DNA of 26,791 bases from Acanthaster planci (Eukaryota; Echinodermata; Asteroidea; Valvatida; Acanthasteridae). Location: positions 91,456-118,246 of the forward strand of contig NW_019091622.1 in assembly GCF_001949145.1 (NCBI RefSeq), in the 5' to 3' direction. The first letter of the stretch is position 1, and the number at the start of each line of letters is the position of its first letter. Under the pieces are notes generated by a model. That model was not told where the DNA came from and ran no database searches. It saw only the letters and a program-made list of their open reading frames with translations. This document shows, piece after piece, positions 22,801 through 26,791 of the stretch. The translations under genes and the position numbers were made by a program.

Positions 22801-23734
22801 CCAATAGCACGGCGTATAGCCTAAGCCGAACTTTCATGAAGTTTCAAGCTGAATAAGTTAGTATTTGCGATTGTAGAAGATGCTCTAATGTTTATTTTCT
22901 ACAACCGCCAAAGAGAAGGCAAAAGAGCTGTCGGTCGTAGTTGCAGCAGTTGGTTGGCATGGGGTTACGCCATCTGTAAACTCTATTAGAAGGAGAAACT
23001 TGCTCAAAGTGATAAAAAGCACAAAGACATATTTGTGAATCGAGAACTCTTATCTCTTTTGGCTCCGATAGCAAATGATCACTCCCAACTGATCACTGCA
23101 GAGCTAAAAGCAGTGGCGTTACAAGGACTTTGTTTGCCGGTTGAAGAATAATAATTTCAACCAATTTGAGTGTCATTACGTGTACAAAAACACATCATAA
23201 GACAATGCACAGCGCACCCATATCTGAATATGGTTGTATTTTCGAAGCTCATCATTCAATGATTTTATCACCCATTTTCACCGCCCCAGTTTTGTATTTG
23301 TAATCTATATTACCGTCCCAAGTTTGTGTTTGACAGCATCCGAATTTCGCTTTAGAAATCTGCATCCCGTTGCATATCACTGCACCCCCCCCCGCTTACG
23401 ATCACAATAATATGGGTTGGTATCAGATCTCACACTAGCTTACTGAACGTGATAACTCTTGAATTGATTTTGACAATGCGTATTTTACACATCGTAACTG
23501 AATTCCAAAGGGATTTATGAATAGGACAAGAAATGGTTAGGTCTGTCGCTGGTGCGTGATTTAAGGCAAGCGAGCTTAGAGCCTAAATAGAATATCGAAT
23601 TTGTTGTTTCGTTCACAGCACAATGCAAAGCCGATATATCTCGATGGTGTACAAGCAGACTGGCGCCTTTCTGTGATCAGATGCCAGTCATCCGTAAACA
23701 CTGCCCTGTCATGTGTGGTACATGTGCCTTGTAA
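13537..23734 (+). CDS. Secreted CAP-EGF-ShKT mosaic protein, full gene span
   Basis: This is a predicted extracellular protein made by splicing about eleven recognised exons: 13537-13812, 14557-about 14796, 16675-16913, 17353-17457, 18009-18215, 18319-18417, 19893-20118, 20737-20835, 21411-21521, 22464-22556 and 23619-23734. The order is signal peptide, CAP/SCP domain, Cys-rich hinge, EGF-like repeats, a calcium-binding EGF with a Thr/Ser-rich tail, an EGF, an unrecognised module, a ShKT-like module, two EGFs and a terminal ShKT domain. Six of the eight exons from exon 4 onward are symmetrical 1-1 modules; exon 7 and the terminal exon are the exceptions. CAP proteins are secreted and often bind lipids or act in immunity or reproduction; no specific role can be assigned. 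At least one exon of the CAP domain, and possibly one near 20.1-20.7 kb, remains unidentified. Confidence 0.75.
14557..14796 (+). CDS. Exon 2: CAP/SCP domain, middle part
   Basis: After the acceptor ATCCAG the phase-0 frame continues with [20 protein letters not shown], the classic second CAP segment (M-x-W-x-x-x-L-A-x-x-A-x-x-x-A-x-x-C). [20 protein letters not shown] and [20 protein letters not shown] correspond to the GENLW region and the W-x-x-E/G-x-x-x-Y-x-Y-x-x-x-x-C segment. The usual G-E-N before LW is reduced to D-G. The exon end is uncertain: a donor TTG|GTACCA after 14796 is the nearest phase-0 choice, while the frame stays open to a stop at 14923-14925. The expected C-G-H-Y-T-Q-x-x-W motif does not follow convincingly. 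Confidence 0.62.
15375..15480 (+). pseudogene. Possible decayed CAP exon
   Basis: In one plus frame after TATACAG the translation contains [19 protein letters not shown] and then a stop. The spacing Y-T-x-x-x-W-A-K-x-R-x-x-G-x-x-V resembles the CAP signature H-Y-T-Q-x-x-W-A-x-x-x-x-x-G-C. The preceding G-H and the Gln are absent, the Cys after Gly is Phe, and no donor is evident before the stop. It may be a relic or coincidence. Confidence 0.2.
16217..16586. mobile_element. Inverted-repeat element inside intron
   Basis: CAAGATATGGGACGGA at the left end (16217 on), followed by a C run and (CA)n, is mirrored at the right end by GGGTGTGTGTGTG, a G run and TCCGTCCCATATCTTG. Nested inside, TTGGGGACCCT with AACAATAG (about 16384) pairs with AACAATAGGG and GGGTCCCCAG (about 16503). 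About 340 bases lie between the outer copies. It is non-coding and MITE-like. Confidence 0.6.
16675..16913 (+). CDS. Exon 3: CAP-hinge Cys-rich segment and EGF-like module
   Basis: The exon follows the acceptor CTCTCAAG and starts inside a codon (one base carried, phase 2). It reads [19 protein letters not shown], typical of the stretch after the CAP domain, then [17 protein letters not shown], a hinge resembling that of CRISP and other CAP proteins, then an EGF-like module with [16 protein letters not shown] and a final GNSCD. Twelve cysteines are encoded. N-T-T, N-C-S/T and N-E-S sequons suggest N-glycosylation. The donor GATC|GTAAGC is phase 1. Confidence 0.8.
17353..17457 (+). CDS. Exon 4: EGF-like module
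   Basis: The exon is bounded by CCCCTGCAG and GAAG|GCAAGT, phase 1 on both sides. The 34 full codons hold six cysteines: [20 protein letters not shown], then [15 protein letters not shown]. The C-x-C-x3-GY spacing is that of an EGF-like fold. The donor is GC rather than GT but otherwise matches the consensus AG|GCAAGT for GC-AG introns; using the GT four bases later would break the frame to the next exon. Confidence 0.78.
18009..18215 (+). CDS. Exon 5: calcium-binding EGF plus Thr/Ser-rich tail
   Basis: The exon is bounded by GGTTTCAG and CCAG|GTGAGT, phase 1 on both sides. It starts [20 protein letters not shown] and continues [19 protein letters not shown]. The D-x-D-E-C start and the C-x-N-x4-Y-x-C-x-C segment are diagnostic of calcium-binding EGF domains, including the Asn hydroxylation consensus. 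After the sixth Cys comes a spacer of about 25 residues rich in Thr and Ser ([16 protein letters not shown]), a likely O-glycosylated linker. Confidence 0.93.
18319..18417 (+). CDS. Exon 6: EGF-like module
   Basis: The exon is bounded by GCATCCTAG and GATG|GTAACA, phase 1 on both sides. It encodes one EGF-like unit with six cysteines: [20 protein letters not shown] then [12 protein letters not shown]. The L-D-P-x-T-C-x-C-x-C core is nearly identical in layout to exon 10, suggesting these modules arose by exon duplication. Confidence 0.87.
18418..19892. other. Intron between exons 6 and 7
   Basis: This interval of about 1.5 kb contains the GGCGGATTCAGGA inverted pair (see separate entry). Overlapping plus frames at 19424-19720 and 19461-19697 match no known domain and have no usable splice phase. 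Confidence 0.5.
18540..18985. repeat. Diverged inverted-repeat pair, GGCGGATTCAGGA type
   Basis: GGGCGGATTCAGGAGG with a following G run (18540-18577) has an inverted partner ending GATCTGCCAGGG (about 18940-18972) that reads TGGCAGATCCAGGA on the other strand, also followed by a G run. The arms are about 30 bases and clearly diverged. Between them is a C/A homopolymer stretch near 18730. It looks like an old MITE. Confidence 0.4.
19893..20118 (+). CDS. Exon 7: unrecognised module
   Basis: After the acceptor TTTCATTAG the phase-1 frame is open and reads [20 protein letters not shown], a Lys/Thr/Pro-rich linker, then [20 protein letters not shown] and [15 protein letters not shown] do not recognise the domain; only one CxxC is present, unlike the neighbouring EGFs. 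The nearest GT donor (GG|GTACAC) would leave phase 2, which does not match exon 8. Either another exon lies between, or the true donor differs, or this is not an exon of the gene. It could also start from another promoter. Confidence 0.45.
20737..20835 (+). CDS. Exon 8: five-cysteine ShKT-like module
   Basis: The exon is bounded by TTTCAATAG and TGTG|GTAAGT, phase 1 on both sides. The product starts [20 protein letters not shown] and ends [10 protein letters not shown]. The C-x3-D-x2-C start and C-x3-C-x2-C end are the ShKT pattern, and the end closely parallels the terminal exon (CPVMCGTC). Only five cysteines are present; the third ShKT cysteine is missing. When joined to exon 9 the last Cys forms C-E-N-A-C-E-N-N-G, so it may serve as the first Cys of the following EGF. 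Confidence 0.68.
21411..21521 (+). CDS. Exon 9: EGF-like module
   Basis: The exon follows AACAGTCAG and ends GAAG|GTAAAA, phase 1 on both sides. The acceptor was chosen because it is the only AG giving phase 1 without an early stop. The product [20 protein letters not shown] and then [17 protein letters not shown] shows EGF spacing from the second to the sixth cysteine. It has five cysteines of its own; the first could come from the end of exon 8. Confidence 0.8.
21830..22200. repeat. GGTGGG/CCCACC-rich repeat with (CCCACC)-like microsatellite
   Basis: A G-rich block (about 21829-21892, AGGTGGGC, GGGGGATGGAGG, GGTGGAGGTGGG) and C-rich blocks (about 21907-21925 and 22153-22193) flank an AT-rich core. 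The last contains four to five copies of CCCCCA. The opposite strand polarity of the ends suggests inverted repeats of an old element within intron 9. Confidence 0.45.
22464..22556 (+). CDS. Exon 10: EGF-like module
   Basis: The exon is bounded by TTTCAATATAG and TCAG|GTACGT, phase 1 on both sides. It encodes [20 protein letters not shown] then [11 protein letters not shown], with six cysteines in canonical EGF spacing, including C-x-N-G-G and C-x-C-x3-GY. It is the cleanest EGF of the gene besides exon 5. Confidence 0.9.
22621..22832. repeat. TTCGGCACGGC repeat, possible small MITE
   Basis: GTTCGGCACGGCAGTAGCACG (22622 on) recurs as GTTCGGCACGGCCAATAGCA (22790 on) in direct orientation. The block is bounded by AGTTCGGC and the inverted GCCGAACT at 22825-22832. 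Its CpG-rich composition contrasts with the intron around it. The eight-base terminal repeat alone could be chance. Confidence 0.45.
22833..23618. other. Intron before the terminal exon; no other feature
   Basis: This is AT-rich intron sequence with a short C run near 23386. I saw no exon or RNA gene. Confidence 0.5.
23619..23734 (+). CDS. Exon 11: terminal ShKT domain and stop
   Basis: The exon follows GTTCACAG and enters in phase 1. The product is [20 protein letters not shown] then [17 protein letters not shown] and TAA. Six cysteines with C-x2-D, then C, C, C-x3-C-x2-C and the CGTC ending are a full ShKT domain. ShKT domains are disulfide-rich modules found at the ends of many secreted invertebrate proteins, where some block potassium channels; no such activity is implied here. 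The stop two residues after the final Cys is typical of a C-terminal ShKT. Confidence 0.82.
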
Positions 23735-25692
23735 AATTCTTATTTCTGTATTGTATGAATTGGTTGGTTTGTATGAAGTAAAACCGTGGATCAGAAGGAG
23801 ACGCCAGGGCCAAAAAGAGATATTTGATGTTTTAATTTGATTTTTACTTCGACTCACTCTTCAGTTGTTTATCCGAACGATAGGGGTAGCTTAAACACCA
23901 CTTCCACAAACTCTTGGTATCATTTCTTCTACTTTAACTTAAAATACATGTATTAAATTTTCAAGCTTCCACTTTTCCATGCACGTACAAATCCATTTTT
24001 CTTTCCTTTAACTGTATAAAGTTAAGTTCGATGATTCCTAAATTCTTATTTTGTAGTATGTTTTGTAAAGACACATTCACTTCATTTGGCATACTTAGCA
24101 GTTGTTCTATTTTTTTATTTATTTGTATTCAATAGTACATGTATCACGTTTCCTGTACAGTTGTCAATATTTTGCAGTTGTTTTGCAAATACATCCGGGA
24201 CCTGATCAGCAGACACACTGTACACCAGTGTCACCACTTGATGTTGATTACTTACAAGGCAATGGATAAGCACAGATTGGAAGGGCGTGAATATTTCTCA
24301 ACATATTTCATGAATGTAAAACATTCCAATGAAAATGAATGGAAGTAACTATTGCATGATTTGGGTGAATAATTGTTCATCGTTTCTTTATTATATGACG
24401 GACTTTTTGCCAAAGAAAGGGGAAAAATCTTGCAGCAGGCATGTTTTCTGTGAGAGAGCATGCCAACATGTGGCCCACCTTTAGGAAAAGGTGGAGAGTT
24501 TTCTTGACGGCAAGCAGCCAACAGTCCCTCGTATTGTGAATCTCAGAAAGATTAAGTTACCCAAAATGCCGGTCTTCATAATATTCTAAATCTGCAACAG
24601 AAGGCTCCGCTTTCTTTCGAGCATCCAGTGACAAAACGTCATTTAACATTAATGGTCCAATAAATACATGTATACCCACAGCTTCATTTGGTGAGATAGG
24701 TCTGTACTTTATGTATCCAATATTTACCTTATTCATCTGAAAACATAGTGTAACTTACCGGCAACAAACACGTTCCCCAATAAACACAAAAGAGTGACCT
24801 GTTTTCCAGAATACACCTATTTTATTTTTCAGTTTGCATCTCGGTAGTTTGTTTCAACTCAGCATCATCAAGAATTTAAAACAAAAAGCAAGCAGGCAAA
24901 TATTTGATATCAGACGAAAGAGGAAAACTAGCTAAAATAAAGTATAAGTATACACTTGCATGTGGCTATAAGCAATGCACCCCCATTTCTGATTTCCTAT
25001 TTGAAAGACACTATGTGTAATTGTTTTAAGTACCTGTTGCTCTTAATGTCAAGCATCTGATCCAAAAAACAACTGATACACAGATAAGTAAACATACACA
25101 CATAAGTATAAAACCTTTCTTTTAAAACAGAAGTTAACTCGAGAACTATCAATTCTGAAATGGACCATCTGAAACACTGTGATGAGTACAGATGTCATCG
25201 TTCTCTTCTGTAATACTTTTTCTTAAAACACAGAAGTGTTTTGGCACATTCTGAATGTACTCAATAGAGAGACTGTGCACTTGTATCATATACAAGAGAA
25301 TGACGACATCCGCTTACAGTTCTTTACTCAAGATTTCACACAGTGTTTGATTAAATTCAACATAATGTCCAAACGTATATTGGGAATACGAAGGAGCCAA
25401 AAATATTACCAGCTTTTTTTAATGACAGCATCAAGGAAAAACTTTGGCATATCAAACCGATAAACTGTATTTGTAAATGGTGAAAAACGTGATATTTTCT
25501 AGACATCCCGTTGAAGATACTTAGTACTGCTGTTCTTTGAATCAACAAAAACTGCAATCATAACTGATTTGTTGGAAATGTTTACCAACATTCAAGACTA
25601 ATGTTCTTTCCCCTAATCATTCTGAATCCAACAAGCATACATATGATTTCATTAGTAACTGCAGAGTTAAGGTTAATAGTTTTTGTGTGTAA
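23735..25692. other. 3' UTR and intergenic region
   Basis: This region lies between the convergent ends of the CAP-EGF gene and the possible minus-strand gene. It is AT-rich. Plus and minus frames of 65-90 codons occur but none has recognisable motifs or splice context. Confidence 0.45.
23952..23957 (+). terminator. Possible poly(A) signal ATTAAA
   Basis: This is the common ATTAAA variant, about 220 bases after the stop codon of the CAP-EGF gene. The first canonical AATAAA on this strand is much further away (24659-24664). Neither is confirmed. Confidence 0.25.
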
Positions 25693-25698
25693 TTTATT
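25693..25698 (-). terminator. Possible poly(A) signal AATAAA (minus strand)
   Basis: TTTATT on plus reads AATAAA on minus, about 410 bases after the stop of the possible minus-strand last exon at 26108. It is the nearest canonical signal I noticed for that gene. Confidence 0.25.
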
Positions 25699-25722
25699 TC
25701 ATCCTATTTGATCTCCTTACAA

Positions 25723-26668
25723 AGGCAAGTTTGTTTTGTACACACACATCCACAAAGACCAAAAGATCTGTGGAGGTAGTCCATGTGTTTGAACTTGAAC
25801 TTAACTGCTGCAAATGACCCTTCAGGGTGTTGAAAAATAGGAAGTTGTGGTGAGAAATACTCGACATATACAGTTCTATCTTGCCTTTTTTAAAAGGTTG
25901 ACATTTTCACCAAAAATTATACCACAGGTAAAAGGTTAAACTAGTAACTTTTTAAGGGTGCACAAGAATGACATTACAAAGTGTAACAATTGAATTCATA
26001 ATGACTTCCCTGAATTCCAACAGTTTTGGTCACAGCAAGGCAACATGTACCGGTACATGATTATGTGCCTACGATTTTCAGCCTGTAAAAAGGATGGATA
26101 CGTGAACTCAGAACTTTCTCTTCCTCTTCTTGGCTGCACTCTTTTGTAGCTTCTTCCGCAACTAGAAAACAAAAGAAGACTTAAATTAGTTTCATCATTT
26201 GTGTGACAGCATTATAAACGAGATCACGGATGAACAGAAAAAATAGAGCACTGAATCGGAGTGACTCATTGAAACTTTTACAAAATTTTCAGTTTCAGCC
26301 CAAACAAAAGCTTGGATTATCCAGTTAAGTAGAGAACTATGGAATATTTATGTCTACATTTTTAATGAAATGCATAATGAAATAGTTGATGCCAAAGGCC
26401 ATGTAAATACAATTAGGTAATCTCTATTCATAGGGGCAGATAACGAGATTCCAACGCCAACCCTTCTGTGAACTATTTCCAGTAACAGCATGCACGCCTA
26501 AACCGAATTTGTTTTGTACACACAAATGACCACAAGTCTGTGGTGGAAAACTGCAGGCATGTTGAACTTGACAGCTGTGTACAGCCTGCCTTGTTGCAGA
26601 TATTGCTTTGTAGCAAGTCCTTGGAGTATTGCAAATTGTAGGATTGCAATGAGAAATACATGTACCAT
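25723..26668. repeat. Pair of diverged direct repeats
   Basis: TTTGTTTTGTACACACA followed by a C-ACAA-AG..TCTGTGG segment, a TGTTGAACTTGA-like segment and TGAGAAATAC occurs at about 25730-25862 and again at about 26508-26660. Order and spacing are conserved but many substitutions and indels separate the copies. They flank the basic-tail exon. Confidence 0.55.
26108..26161 (-). CDS. Possible last exon with basic C-terminal tail
   Basis: On the minus strand a strong acceptor (CTTTTGTTTTCTAG) is followed by a frame reading LRKKLQKSAAKKRKRKF and a TGA stop. Such short Lys/Arg-rich tails end many nucleolar and ribosome-biogenesis proteins and act as nuclear localisation signals. The phase cannot be checked because the upstream exons lie off the right edge. 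The other two phases are also open for a while, so the call rests on the acceptor and composition. Confidence 0.4.
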   Translation of the reverse strand: MRKKLQKSAAKKRKRKF

Positions 26669-26791
26669 ACATTGTACAAATGACTGTCAAGTACCGTACA
26701 TTGTACAAATGACTGTCAAATACCATACGTTCTACAAATGACTGTCAAGTACCATACGTTCTACAAATGACTGTCAAATACCATACATTGT
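26664..26791. repeat. 29-bp minisatellite, continues past window end
   Basis: More than four copies of a 29-base unit (ACATTGTACAAATGACTGTC plus AARTACCRT) run to the last base. Units differ at ACATTG versus ACGTTC and CAAG versus CAAA, in a partly alternating way. Confidence 0.9.

Overview
The window looks like nuclear DNA of an invertebrate animal. There are split genes with GT/GC-AG introns, a monocarboxylate-transporter-type gene, a secreted mosaic protein built from phase-1 EGF exons, a generally AT-rich background and many fold-back repeats. The EGF/ShKT mosaic style and the frequent ACATGTAC/ACCGGTAC-like words would suit a marine deuterostome such as a cephalochordate, hemichordate or echinoderm. 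That assignment is inference; I could not run a search. A run of N (6375-7012) marks an assembly gap.

Layout. Positions 1-480 are a GC-rich segment of unknown origin. Two exons of an SLC16/MCT-like major-facilitator transporter lie on the minus strand (3583-3787 and 1399-1539). They encode the N-terminal start and the first transmembrane helices; the rest would lie off the left edge. About 4.7-12.8 kb has no gene I can support and is rich in repeats. It holds a minus-strand histone-mRNA-like stem-loop beside a hammerhead-ribozyme-like core (4711-4800), a long fold-back element (4899-5623), a 22-bp minisatellite split by the gap, a second fold-back (10234-10854), a CpG-rich CGACG-repeat block (about 11566-11860) and a terminal-inverted-repeat element carrying five copies of one internal motif (about 12348-12814).

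The main gene runs on the plus strand from 13537 to 23734. It encodes a predicted secreted multidomain protein: signal peptide, CAP/SCP domain, Cys-rich hinge, several EGF-like modules including one calcium-binding EGF, a short unrecognised module, a five-cysteine ShKT-like module, two more EGF-like modules and a terminal ShKT domain. From the hinge exon onward nearly all exons join in phase 1, which supports the splice model. Two places do not close: the C-terminal half of the CAP domain is not found between exons 2 and 3, and the exon at 19893-20118 does not join in phase to the next.

Right of this gene is intergenic sequence, then a possible last exon of a minus-strand gene (26108-26161) encoding a very basic tail. 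The window ends inside a 29-bp minisatellite. The transporter and the secreted protein show no obvious functional link.
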